Shown here: in pieces, positions 52,172-61,447 of the stretch | How positions within the stretch are numbered: position 1 is the first letter of the stretch | Layout of the letters: each line of letters starts with the position of its first letter | Assembly: GCA_000433015.1 (NCBI GenBank) | Contig: HF998010.1 | Span: forward strand, 23,111 to 87,110 | DNA: 64,000 bases | Direction: 5' to 3' | Source of the DNA: Firmicutes bacterium CAG:631 | GTDB taxonomy: Bacteria; Bacillota_I; Bacilli_A; RFN20; CAG-631 | Translations under genes and position numbers: made by a program | Notes under the pieces: generated by a model | Told to the model about the DNA's origin: nothing | Seen by the model: the letters and a program-made list of their open reading frames with translations, nothing else | The model's database searches: none

Positions 52172-52858
52172 TTAATTACATAATTCTTTTATGATATAAG
52201 ACGCAATACACATTCCCGCAACGGCAGGAACAAAACTGATACTTCCAGGAATATGTTTGCCAAATTCGTTCGTTAAAATATGACGAGACGGAACTTCTTT
52301 TGAATATAAAACGGGAACGTGATGAATATTTCTCTTTTTAAGTTCATAACGCATCGTTTTAGCCAAAGGACAAACAGAGGTTTTACTAATATCTGTGATT
52401 TCAAACAAAAATGGATTTAAACGGTTTCCCGTCCCCATACAGGAAATGATGGGAATGTTTTTTTCTTTAGCCCATTGAATTAATAAAATTTTAGAGGAAA
52501 CCATATCAATAGCGTCGACGATAAAATCAATTTTGGTAAAATCAATTTGGTTTGCCGTTTCTTGATTCCACATTAAATCATAAATTTGAATTTTTGCTTT
52601 AGGCTGAATTTTTAAAATTCTTTCTTTTTGCAAAACGGTTTTTTTAAAACCAATAGTTTCATTGAAAGCCAAAAGATGCCGATTGATATTGGTTTTTGAA
52701 ATGACATCATAATCAACAAGAATAAAAGAAGAAATTCCAGCTCGAACTAACCCTTCTACGACATAACAACCTACTCCCCCCAAACCAAAAACGGCTATAG
52801 TTTTATTTTTTAATGAATTGGTGTTGATTAACATGTTGGTTCTTTCTAAAAACTCCAT
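52172..52858 (-). CDS. tcdA: tRNA threonylcarbamoyladenosine dehydratase
   Basis: A 228-residue E1/ThiF-type enzyme that cyclises t6A37 in tRNA to ct6A. It has the nucleotide-binding motif FGLGGVGCYVVEGL, the VDYDVISKTNINRH stretch, and SCMGTGNR with SVCPLAKTMR. GGAGGAAATAAA gives the start, one base after the U32 gene. It belongs to a tRNA-modification cluster with two U32 proteins. Confidence 0.88.
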   Translation of the reverse strand: MEFLERTNMLINTNSLKNKTIAVFGLGGVGCYVVEGLVRAGISSFILVDYDVISKTNINRHLLAFNETIGFKKTVLQKERILKIQPKAKIQIYDLMWNQETANQIDFTKIDFIVDAIDMVSSKILLIQWAKEKNIPIISCMGTGNRLNPFLFEITDISKTSVCPLAKTMRYELKKRNIHHVPVLYSKEVPSRHILTNEFGKHIPGSISFVPAVAGMCIASYIIKELCN

Positions 52859-52859
52859 T

Positions 52860-54053
52860 TTATTTCCTCCTCATGATAGCATCTTTTTTTACTGGTTTTG
52901 AAAATTGAATTTTAATAATTTGTTGAGGATGTCTTGCAATAGTCAAAGGGTTATCATTTAAATCCCACATTTGTAAAATTTTAACACTTTGATTCGGTTG
53001 ATTTGGTTGAATAATTTCTACTTTTGTATCTAATGTAAAGTGGTTACGTTGTTCTACAAAGGCACAATGATAGCTATCACTATCTTCTAAAATCATTCCT
53101 ATAAAAGATTGATTCGCATTATTTGTGTTTTGGTGAATTAGAATTCCTTCGTTTTTTAAATGAGGATTTAAAAAGACCGGAGACAAAGAACGACTTTCAA
53201 TTTTTAATAATTCTTTTTTGTAATAGTTCATTTGTTTTTTATCGATTTTTTTAAATTGACAATAGAAATCAATGAATTGTCGATAAATTTTAACAACATT
53301 AGCAATATAATAAATTGATTTCATTCGTCCTTCAATTTTAAAACTATCGATTTGAGCATCAATTAATTGTGGCAAATAATTAATTCCCATTAAATCAGTT
53401 GAAGCGAAAGAAATTTCTTTGTCACTGATGGGGGTTTCTTCATGATATAAAAAATACGGCCAACGACAACTATGAGCACACCCTCCCTTATTGGCATCAC
53501 GATTAGCCATAGCATTGCTTAATGTACAACGTCCCGAAAAAGAAGAGCACATTCCGCCATGAATAAATACTTCTAAAGGAAGAGTTGTATTTTTTTTGAT
53601 TTGTTGAATTTCTAAAATATTTAATTCTCTTGCTAAGACGACACGGTCAGCGCCTAAGTTTTTAAAAAATTGAATGGCATAAGAATTGAGTATAGAATGT
53701 TGTGTGCTAACATGAACTTCAAATCGACAGTGTAATTTTTTTGCTTGAAGTAAAACTGATATAGAAGATACGATAATCGCATCCACATTTACACGATCTA
53801 AAGCTAATAAATAAGAGGACAAATTTTTAAAATCATCTTCATTAGGAACAATATTAACTGTTACATATACTTTTGCATGATGTTGATGTGCAAATAAGAC
53901 GCCTTCTTCAATATCTTTTAAAGAAAAATTGTTTGCTTTAGCCCGTAAAGAAAAAAACTTTCCTCCGATAAAGACGGCATCCGCGCCATATAATATTGCT
54001 ACTTTTAAACGATTTAAATCTCCTGCAGGAGCTAATAATTCTGGTTTTTTCAT
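52860..54053 (-). CDS. yrrO: U32 family peptidase-like protein, TrhP2/YrrO type
   Basis: A 397-residue protein of the U32 group: PELLAPAGDLNRLKVAILYG at the start, EVFIHGGMCSSFSGRCTLSN and RDANKGGCAHSCRWPYF with the cluster-binding Cys. In Bacillus and E. coli this group (TrhP) makes 5-hydroxyuridine at tRNA position 34 with prephenate as the hydroxyl donor pathway. It starts 4 bases after its partner. The shikimate operon upstream could supply prephenate. Confidence 0.85.
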   Translation of the reverse strand: MKKPELLAPAGDLNRLKVAILYGADAVFIGGKFFSLRAKANNFSLKDIEEGVLFAHQHHAKVYVTVNIVPNEDDFKNLSSYLLALDRVNVDAIIVSSISVLLQAKKLHCRFEVHVSTQHSILNSYAIQFFKNLGADRVVLARELNILEIQQIKKNTTLPLEVFIHGGMCSSFSGRCTLSNAMANRDANKGGCAHSCRWPYFLYHEETPISDKEISFASTDLMGINYLPQLIDAQIDSFKIEGRMKSIYYIANVVKIYRQFIDFYCQFKKIDKKQMNYYKKELLKIESRSLSPVFLNPHLKNEGILIHQNTNNANQSFIGMILEDSDSYHCAFVEQRNHFTLDTKVEIIQPNQPNQSVKILQMWDLNDNPLTIARHPQQIIKIQFSKPVKKDAIMRRK

Positions 54054-54057
54054 GTTT

Positions 54058-54912
54058 TTACTCCAATTCTGTTTTTTTAAATAAAAAACCTGAAGAAAAA
54101 TTTTTTAAATCTAAATCTTGGATCATTTGATTTTCATTGAGTACTTTTTGATAAAGATGAATCCATTGAATTAAATCATTTATATTTTCAAAAATGTTGT
54201 CAAAAATAATGAAAGAAAGATGATCTTTTAAAGTTAAAATAGATTCAATATAAGATAAAGGAGTCGGCAAAAAAACAAGTGTGCCACTTTTGTTTTCAAT
54301 AACAGGATAAAAGTCTTCACGAATTTTTTCTTTTAAAAAAAATCCTTCATTAAAATTGTTAGGTTTTTTAAAATGGTTTACACGATAAAAGTTAGAAAGA
54401 ATTTTTCTTTTAGAGTAATAAATTGGAACATAGCCCTGAACAATCACACCGGCAAAATCTTTGTATTCAGGTTTTAAAGAACAAATATCTTTTATCGTTG
54501 CATCTTTTGAAAATACACAACGAGGGATTCCAATTTGATGATATGCTAAAAGGTCAGTAGCACTTTTTAAAAACGTTTCATGATAAAATACAAGCAAATT
54601 TTCAATATGTAATTCTTTAGCTATTTCAAAAACAGCAAAATCACAAAAAAAGATGCCATCAACTTGAATCTTTTTTAAAAAAATTAAATATTTTTTTAAT
54701 CGATTGAGTTCAGAATTAGTAAAAATTTTATTGACTAAAACATATATTTTTTTATGATTTTCTTTGCAATATTTTTTTGCTTGAATAATTTGTTTTTGAT
54801 TAAAAGAAGCGCTTAATCGATTGGCATAAAAAGAATGACCTATTAAAAAACTGTCAACTCGTAATAATTGTGGCATATCTTGTAGTGAACAAATTGTTGC
54901 AATATATTCCAT
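54058..54912 (-). CDS. yrrN: U32 family peptidase-like protein, short form (TrhP1/YrrN type)
   Basis: A 284-residue relative of the longer U32 protein. It has the U32-type beta/alpha segment with KKIYVLVNKIFTNSELNRLK and VDGIFFCDFAVFEIAKEL but lacks the Cys-rich cluster region. In Bacillus the short and long genes are adjacent, as here, and act together in tRNA hydroxylation. Own start at 54912; the gap from its stop to yrrO is 4 bases. Confidence 0.8.
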   Translation of the reverse strand: MEYIATICSLQDMPQLLRVDSFLIGHSFYANRLSASFNQKQIIQAKKYCKENHKKIYVLVNKIFTNSELNRLKKYLIFLKKIQVDGIFFCDFAVFEIAKELHIENLLVFYHETFLKSATDLLAYHQIGIPRCVFSKDATIKDICSLKPEYKDFAGVIVQGYVPIYYSKRKILSNFYRVNHFKKPNNFNEGFFLKEKIREDFYPVIENKSGTLVFLPTPLSYIESILTLKDHLSFIIFDNIFENINDLIQWIHLYQKVLNENQMIQDLDLKNFSSGFLFKKTELE

Positions 54913-54988
54913 AATCTCTCTTCTTTCTTGTTTATTATAGCATAAAAAAAGGACAACTTTTAAAAAAAATAATTTAATATTATTTTAA

Positions 54989-55016
54989 TTGAAAAATTGA
55001 TGAAAAAATGTATAAT
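54989..55016 (+). promoter_or_regulatory. promoter of the solute-binding lipoprotein pair
   Basis: TTGAAA (54989-54994) and TATAAT (55011-55016) with 16 bases between, 54 bases before the start codon and a GGAGG site. Confidence 0.75.
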
Positions 55017-55070
55017 AATAATGAGTAAAAATGTTTTTATAAATTTTTATAAAAATAGGAGGAAAACAAA

Positions 55071-56795
55071 ATGAAAAATTCAAAATTTCTTTTATTACCA
55101 GCAATGATAGCGCTTATATCGCTTACTGGTTGTAAAAAGAATGAAGTTCAAACAGGACATGATGATTTGGGATTTATTCCAGAATCCGTCACTTCGTATC
55201 AGGGAGACATTGATGTTCTACTTTATATTGAAGGACAAAGCGGTGAAATGAGAGATATTGGTAATCCAAAAAGAACTCAAAGCGACTTTTTTGATGCGGC
55301 TTTGGCACGTTTTGGTGCTGCGGCAAGAGAGTTTAGAAATATCGCTCCTGGAGTAAAAATTAATGTTCGCTATACATCTATTGCAAATTATAACGATTCT
55401 ATTATGGCTTACATTAGTGAAAAAGGACATGTCCCTCACATTATGCACGGAACAGACCATGTTAATGAAATGATTCAAAAAGGATATGCTACAGATTTAA
55501 CAAAATATAAAGATTCGGAATTGTATAAATCTTATGATGATGGTATTTTGAATGAATTTAACTTTGGAGGATTTCAAGGTGCTTTTCCTTATATGATTTA
55601 TCCAATGGGTGTATTTGTAAATACCCGTTTATTTGAATCTTCACAAGCTAATTATGGAGACTTTGATGCATTATTAGCAGATTATACTTTTGAAAATTTT
55701 GTTGAAGCTTGTGAAAACGCAAAAAATTTTGATGCAAATGTCGCAGCATTGCCTCATATGCAACAAGACTTTGTTAGTTATATGGCCCCCTCTATTAATC
55801 AATCTTATAAATTTGATAGAAGAGTCGAATTAAATAATTCTTTGGTTGAAGATTTATTAGCATTAGAAAAAAGATTATATGATACAGTCGCTTATGAATA
55901 CATTGTTGGCAATAATAACTCTCCAAAACCAGGAATGGATGATGCAGAAATTGCTGACTGGAATGGAAATAAAGATTTCATTCAAAACGATCGTTATGTA
56001 TTTAATGCAGAAATGCCATGGAATCTAGGATTATTATCTTTAATGGCTACAGAAGCTGGTAAAGAAGCTGATTTTGATTATTTACCTTGGCCAAAGGCAG
56101 ATGAAGACTCTGAAAATGTTGTAGGAATGATTGCAGAAGGATTAACAATTGGCAATCAATGTCCATTAGACGCTACAGGAACAGCAAGATGTGTTGAAGG
56201 TGGCGAATTAGCTACAGATGTGGCTGCTTATTTCACGATGTTTTTAACAAACGACCCAAGATCTTTAGAAGCAAGAAGTGAAATTGATTGGTTAAACATT
56301 GACGAACCTGTAAAAGGTGTATTAGATTTACCAACAGTAGACAAAAACTTTAAATTTTCTTTCCAAGCTGAAGATGAAGAAAATGCTTTCTATCTTCAAT
56401 TAAGAGACTGGTTAGAATGCTATTCTACTTGGTGGGAAAAAGAAAGTGAAGATGATGTTCCAGATATTTACAATTATGAAAATATAAAACCTGGATTTAA
56501 ACAAGTATTAGAAATTTTCTATGGTGAAGATGAAACGCGTAGAATTAATTTCTATGGTATTCCAGATAATTTACCGAATGCTCAAGGTGGAACAGATGAT
56601 ATTATGAAAGAATGGATGGGAAGATATAATTGTAATAATATTTTAATTTCTGATTCTACATGGGTAAGTACGGTTAGAGCTCGCCTTTCTGAATGGGAAG
56701 ATTCTATAAATCAAAAAATTGACGCTGTTTATAATTATTTCCAAGAATGTATTAATGAATATTATGGAGAGGGTGTATACAATGTTTTACAATAA
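55071..56795 (+). CDS. extracellular solute-binding lipoprotein (first of a pair)
   Basis: A 574-residue ABC substrate-binding protein. The signal peptide ends in LTGCKKN; the mature part starts with a GHDD motif. Residues 45-400 have the family-1 sugar-binding-type pattern, including HIMHGTDHVNEM and GAFPYMIYPMGVFVNTRLF. It and its neighbour share WNL/GMIAEGL/GNQCPLDATG and the C-terminal end (WMGRYN / WNKRFD, then YGEGVYNV / YGEGKYNI). It would carry oligosaccharides to a permease not in the window. The second gene overlaps by 14 bases. Confidence 0.8.
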   Translation: MKNSKFLLLPAMIALISLTGCKKNEVQTGHDDLGFIPESVTSYQGDIDVLLYIEGQSGEMRDIGNPKRTQSDFFDAALARFGAAAREFRNIAPGVKINVRYTSIANYNDSIMAYISEKGHVPHIMHGTDHVNEMIQKGYATDLTKYKDSELYKSYDDGILNEFNFGGFQGAFPYMIYPMGVFVNTRLFESSQANYGDFDALLADYTFENFVEACENAKNFDANVAALPHMQQDFVSYMAPSINQSYKFDRRVELNNSLVEDLLALEKRLYDTVAYEYIVGNNNSPKPGMDDAEIADWNGNKDFIQNDRYVFNAEMPWNLGLLSLMATEAGKEADFDYLPWPKADEDSENVVGMIAEGLTIGNQCPLDATGTARCVEGGELATDVAAYFTMFLTNDPRSLEARSEIDWLNIDEPVKGVLDLPTVDKNFKFSFQAEDEENAFYLQLRDWLECYSTWWEKESEDDVPDIYNYENIKPGFKQVLEIFYGEDETRRINFYGIPDNLPNAQGGTDDIMKEWMGRYNCNNILISDSTWVSTVRARLSEWEDSINQKIDAVYNYFQECINEYYGEGVYNVLQ

Positions 56796-58491
56796 AAAAT
56801 GGCTTCCAATCGCTGCAAGTGTACTTTTACTTTTAACTGGTTGTAAAAAAGATACAACGACAAATAAAGGACATGATGATGCAGGAATCATGCCAGAGTT
56901 AAATTATACTGGTGATTTAGATATTTTAGTCTACATTCAAGGAATGGATGGCGAATTTAGAGATATTGGTAGTGATAAAGTTGTAACTTCAGATTTAACT
57001 GATGGCAATTTGCAAAAATATCATGCCGTTGCGAAAGAATTCAACAAGATTTATCCTAATATTACCATTAATTTATTATACGATAACATTGAGGAATATA
57101 CGAATCGAGTTATTGAGTATCAAAGTTCGCATAATCAAAAATTACCTCATATTATGCACTTACCTGTAACGGTGCAAGAAGGGTTAGCTAGTGGCTATTG
57201 TGCGGATTTATCAAAATATGATTATTTTAAACTTTATAATGCCATTGATGAAAGTGTTTTTGATTATTTCACCTTTGGTGATTTTGTAGCTGCTGTGCCA
57301 TTTTACATTTATCCAACTGGGATTTTTGTAAATAAAGATATTTTGGAAAACAATTGGATTGACACAGAAAATTTATTAGATAACTGGACATTTGATGATA
57401 TGTTAAATTATTTAGAAACAGTAGTTGGCGCAACAGGAACTTCTTCAAATATTGGAGGGACCGGCGTGTTATCAAATGATATGACAGATATTATTTCAAG
57501 TACAATTAATGAAACTTTGCTAACTAATCAAACGGTTAATTTAAATACTAATGAAATTATTGATTTGATTGAAAAAGAAAATGAATTGGCACAATATTCA
57601 GTTTGGGATTATGCAACCAAAGCCATCAAACCGCAATACAATCAAATTCAACCTTGGAGTTACAATACTAACTTTATTCAAGATGAATTATATGCTATGG
57701 AAATGTCTCGTTCTTATGCTGCTGGTTTATATTCACAAATGATTGTGGAACAAAATAAAGTTGGGTCATTTGATTTTTTGCCTTTTCCAAAAGTAACAAA
57801 TGATGATGCAGAAGAATTTAAAATTGGCATGATTGCAGAAGGTTTAGTTGTTGGAAATCAATGTCCACTTGATGCGGCAGGCAATGAAAATTGTACACAA
57901 GCCGATAGAGATGCTGAAGAAGCTGCGGCAGCATTTGCATTGTTTATGGCAGCAGACACAAGAGCAGTAGAAAGTATTGCTACTACAAAATGGTTATATC
58001 AAGGAGAAGAAATTACAGGAAATTATGAATCTTTACCAGTCATTAAAAAAGACATTGTTTATCCATATAATGAAAATAAAACAGACGCTTATGATGAAGA
58101 AACTTATACGGATGAAAATGTAACTTTAAATGACTATCAAATTCAACTGAATCATTATAAAAAGATGACAGAAGCATTTAATGAGCAAGAAGGATTCCAA
58201 GAAGTATTAAGAATCTTTGAAGAAGATAAAGAAAATTGTTATGCTTATAACACTATTCCAAGAAAGGTACCATTGGCTACCGGTGGTCAAGAAGATATTT
58301 TAGAAGATTGGAATAAACGTTTTGACTCTTTTAATGCTGTTGGTTCTACTGGTTGGGTCAGTTCTATTACGAGTCAATTAGCAACCTGGACAGAAAAAGC
58401 AAATGAAAATATTTCAAAAGCTTGGCAACTTCTTCAAGATAATGTCGATTCTTGGTACGGAGAAGGAAAATATAATATTTATAACGGATAA
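56782..58491 (+). CDS. extracellular solute-binding lipoprotein (second of a pair)
   Basis: A 569-residue paralogue of the preceding gene product. The signal peptide ends in LTGCKKD, then GHDDAG. It follows the same plan, with HIMHLPVTVQEGL and AAVPFYIYPTGIFVNKDIL, and is probably a product of tandem duplication. The start ATG has GGAGAGGGTGTATACA and overlaps the first gene by 14 bases. Acidic surfaces are common in both. The terminator at 58504 follows. Confidence 0.8.
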   Translation: MFYNKKWLPIAASVLLLLTGCKKDTTTNKGHDDAGIMPELNYTGDLDILVYIQGMDGEFRDIGSDKVVTSDLTDGNLQKYHAVAKEFNKIYPNITINLLYDNIEEYTNRVIEYQSSHNQKLPHIMHLPVTVQEGLASGYCADLSKYDYFKLYNAIDESVFDYFTFGDFVAAVPFYIYPTGIFVNKDILENNWIDTENLLDNWTFDDMLNYLETVVGATGTSSNIGGTGVLSNDMTDIISSTINETLLTNQTVNLNTNEIIDLIEKENELAQYSVWDYATKAIKPQYNQIQPWSYNTNFIQDELYAMEMSRSYAAGLYSQMIVEQNKVGSFDFLPFPKVTNDDAEEFKIGMIAEGLVVGNQCPLDAAGNENCTQADRDAEEAAAAFALFMAADTRAVESIATTKWLYQGEEITGNYESLPVIKKDIVYPYNENKTDAYDEETYTDENVTLNDYQIQLNHYKKMTEAFNEQEGFQEVLRIFEEDKENCYAYNTIPRKVPLATGGQEDILEDWNKRFDSFNAVGSTGWVSSITSQLATWTEKANENISKAWQLLQDNVDSWYGEGKYNIYNG

Positions 58492-58503
58492 AAAATTATA
58501 AAT

Positions 58504-58542
58504 TAAAAAGTAGACAAAATTAAAAACATTGTCTACTTTTTT
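58504..58542 (+). terminator. terminator of the solute-binding pair
   Basis: AAAAAGTAGACAA and TTGTCTACTTTTTT form a 13-bp stem with an 11-base loop and a T-run on the plus strand. Confidence 0.88.
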
Positions 58543-58554
58543 GTTAAGCGTATA

Positions 58555-58590
58555 TTAAAAAACCTCAATTCAGTAAAATGAATTGAGGTT
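58555..58590 (-). terminator. terminator of degV
   Basis: AACCTCAATTCA and TGAATTGAGGTT form a perfect 12-bp stem with a 6-base loop, followed on the minus strand by TTTTTT. Confidence 0.88.
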
Positions 58591-58602
58591 CAATCTTATT
58601 GC

Positions 58603-59451
58603 TTAAACTTTTAACACTAATCCTACACCAAATGTTCCAGGGCCTGTATGGGCACAAACATTAATAGACATTGGTGTAATATAAACTGGAAGATTTGGAA
58701 ATTTTTCTTCAGCAGCTTTTTTAATTTCTTTACAAATTTTCATGGAATCAAACTCAATAATATGAATTTCATATAAATCTAAATCTTTTACTTTAGCAAA
58801 TTCATTAAGTGCTGAAAGATAAGCTTTTCTTAAGGTTCTTGTAATTCCTTCTTTTTCAATACCATTTGTTCCAAGTTTTAAAACAGGTTTTATACCTAAT
58901 AAACCACCAATTGCTGCAACAGCAGGAGGAATTCTTCCACCTCTTTTTAAATAAACCATGGTTTCTGGGACAAAACGTACGACTTCTGTTCCGACTCGTT
59001 TTTGAACTAATTCTACTATTTTCTTGGGTTCAAAACCTTCATTATTTAATTTTACGGCATAACGAACTAAATTTCCCATAAAGGAACAAACAGACAAAGA
59101 ATCAACGATGATAACTTTGTCCCCATATTTTTCTTTACATAAATTTGTAAATAAAGAAAACATACTACTTAATTTTGATGAAATTGTAAAATGAATGATG
59201 GTTTCAGCTTGTTTTTCTTCAAAAATGCGATCAAAGAAAGTTTCAATTTCTACAGGTGTAGGAGTAGAAGTAGAAATCGCTGCTTTATTTTTCATCATTG
59301 TACACAAAGTTTCATTATCAATTGTGATGCCATCATGATATTCTTTTGCGTCAACAATAACATTTAAAGGTAAAACATAGATACCTAATTTTTGAGCTTC
59401 TTTTTTATTGATACATGCAGTTGTATCGCAAGATATAATAACTTTATTCAT
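58603..59451 (-). CDS. degV: DegV-family fatty-acid-binding protein
   Basis: A 282-residue protein of the DegV/FakB family, which binds a fatty acid for phosphorylation by FakA. SCDTTACINKKEAQKL at the start, SSKLSSMFSLF and GGLLGIKPVLKL are typical. It has a short leader with GGAGGTATTCCTT before the ATG. Monocistronic, with its own terminator. Confidence 0.9.
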   Translation of the reverse strand: MNKVIISCDTTACINKKEAQKLGIYVLPLNVIVDAKEYHDGITIDNETLCTMMKNKAAISTSTPTPVEIETFFDRIFEEKQAETIIHFTISSKLSSMFSLFTNLCKEKYGDKVIIVDSLSVCSFMGNLVRYAVKLNNEGFEPKKIVELVQKRVGTEVVRFVPETMVYLKRGGRIPPAVAAIGGLLGIKPVLKLGTNGIEKEGITRTLRKAYLSALNEFAKVKDLDLYEIHIIEFDSMKICKEIKKAAEEKFPNLPVYITPMSINVCAHTGPGTFGVGLVLKV

Positions 59452-59563
59452 AAGGAATACCTCCTTTTAAGATTATACTATTAAGTTTTAAAAAAAGCAA
59501 TAAATGGATTTGTTGGGAATATTCACTATTTTGTGATAATATTAATAAGAAGAAGGTGAAAGT

Positions 59564-60472
59564 ATGAGTGAAAAAATACTAGCAATGGATATTGGAGGTA
59601 CGAGTATCAAATTGGCGATTGTAGAAGAAGATCAAATTATTAAGTTTACTTCTTATAAAAATATTTGGAAAAGTAAACAAGATCAAATGCTTATGGATTT
59701 AAAAGGAATTTTGACTCGTTGGATTCAAGAATATCAAATTACTAAAATCGGTATAGGTTGTCCTGGAGATATTAAAGACAACGTTGTCGTTTTTGCCGCT
59801 AATTTAAATTGGAAAGATTTTCATTTAGTTGATCAATTACATGAAATTTTTCCTAATTTATCTATAAAAATTGCTAACGATGGACAAGCTGCAACACTAG
59901 CAGAAATGAACTATGGTTTATTAAAAGGGGTAGAAAATGGAATTTTTATTGTATTTGGTCGTGGTGTTGGCGGTTCGTTAATTTTAAATCATCATATTTA
60001 TCAAGGCTCCAATCAAAGAGGTGGAAATTTTGGGCATATGGTCATTAAGGGACCAAAAGCAAGAAAATGTAATTGTGGAAGAAAAGGATGCTTTGAAACC
60101 TATGCTAGTGTGGCAGGATTAATACAAACAATTAAAGAAACGAATTATCGAAGTGGGCAAAATACGCCATTAGGAAAGCTAGGAGGATTAAGAATTTCTG
60201 AATTGGCACATAATCAAAATCCCATCATTTTAAAAGCCATTAAACAATGGAATAAAGATATTGCTGAAAGTATTTTAAGTTTGACATTAATTATTGATCC
60301 TAGCCATATTGTTTTAGCAGGAGGAATCACAGAAAGCGGATTAATTGACCTTGACGAAATTAAAAATAAATTGAGTGAACAAGGTTTTGATCATGTTGTC
60401 GTTGAAATTTCAAAATTTAGAGGTAAAGCGGGTGTTGTTGGAGCAGCTTCTTTGCATAAAGAAAACAATTAA
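59564..60472 (+). CDS. ROK-family sugar kinase
   Basis: A 302-residue kinase with MDIGGTSIKLAIVEED, GVGGSLILNHHIYQG and the ROK zinc site HMVIKGPKARKCNCGRKGCF. The product phosphorylates glucose or an amino sugar in the cytoplasm. AGAAGGTGAAAGT gives the start. It converges with holA and overlaps it by 4 bases. The sugar is not known. Confidence 0.85.
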   Translation: MSEKILAMDIGGTSIKLAIVEEDQIIKFTSYKNIWKSKQDQMLMDLKGILTRWIQEYQITKIGIGCPGDIKDNVVVFAANLNWKDFHLVDQLHEIFPNLSIKIANDGQAATLAEMNYGLLKGVENGIFIVFGRGVGGSLILNHHIYQGSNQRGGNFGHMVIKGPKARKCNCGRKGCFETYASVAGLIQTIKETNYRSGQNTPLGKLGGLRISELAHNQNPIILKAIKQWNKDIAESILSLTLIIDPSHIVLAGGITESGLIDLDEIKNKLSEQGFDHVVVEISKFRGKAGVVGAASLHKENN

Positions 60473-61428
60473 TCTGTCATTAAAAAAATTTCAAAATCAA
60501 TATAGCGATCTTTTAAGCCCTTTTTAATACTTAAATCCAAATCAGCTAATTTTAATAATTTTGTTTTAATTTCTTTGAGTGAAAATTGACGACAATTATC
60601 TAAAGCTATTTTTACACGATAAGGATGAGCATTTAATTCATTTGCAATTTGTTCATTACTATATTTTTCATTTTTTAATATTTTTACTTGTAATAAAAAC
60701 CGAAATTGTTTTGCTAATAAAGCAATGAGTTGGATAGGTTCGGTTTTTATTTTTTTTAAATCATCATATAATTTCATCGTTTTTTGTTTGTCTTTTTTTA
60801 GTATTGCATTGGATAAATCAAAAACATTATCTTCTAAGGGTCTAGATACCAATTGGTCAACACTTTCATAATCTAAATGTTGTCCATAAAGAGACAATTT
60901 GGTAATTTCTCTTTCTAAAGTAGAAACATTTGTGCAACGATTTAAAAAAAGTTGAAAAGCATCAGCATCAAAAGATAATCCCAATTTTTCTTTTAAGGTA
61001 ATTGCATAGTTTTTTAAATCTTCTTGATTTTCAAATAAAAGGTTTTGAACTTGACTATATTTTTTAACCAATTGGAAATATTTATTTTTAGGTAAGTAAT
61101 ATTGTTGAGAACAAATAATAACAAAAATGCTGTCTTGATTAGGATTTTGTAAATATTCATCCAAAAGTTTTAAATTGTTTTCAAAAGGTAATTTCTTTTT
61201 TTCGTCAGAAAAAAAATAAGGATTTTTGGCGATGACAACTTTTTTTTCTGAATTAAAGGAAGGAGTTTGTAATTGATCAATGATTTCATCTAGTGAAGTG
61301 GTTTCAAAATCGACATCAATACAATTTAATTCATCTTTAAATGGCAAAGCTTCATTGATAATTTGATTTAAAGTTGATTTTAATAATAAAGATGGATCAC
61401 TAATTAATAAATAATTCATATCAATCAC
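60469..61428 (-). CDS. holA: DNA polymerase III delta subunit
   Basis: A 319-residue clamp-loader subunit. The N-terminal part has YLLISDPSLLLKSTLNQIIN and the middle ALLAKQFRFLLQVK, with the usual C-terminal helical domain (YRVKIALDNCRQFSLKEI). It loads the beta clamp. It follows comEC by 19 bases, the conserved comEA-comEC-holA order in Bacillota. Confidence 0.9.
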   Translation of the reverse strand: MIDMNYLLISDPSLLLKSTLNQIINEALPFKDELNCIDVDFETTSLDEIIDQLQTPSFNSEKKVVIAKNPYFFSDEKKKLPFENNLKLLDEYLQNPNQDSIFVIICSQQYYLPKNKYFQLVKKYSQVQNLLFENQEDLKNYAITLKEKLGLSFDADAFQLFLNRCTNVSTLEREITKLSLYGQHLDYESVDQLVSRPLEDNVFDLSNAILKKDKQKTMKLYDDLKKIKTEPIQLIALLAKQFRFLLQVKILKNEKYSNEQIANELNAHPYRVKIALDNCRQFSLKEIKTKLLKLADLDLSIKKGLKDRYIDFEIFLMTD

Positions 61429-61447
61429 TCCTTTATCAATTATAGCA

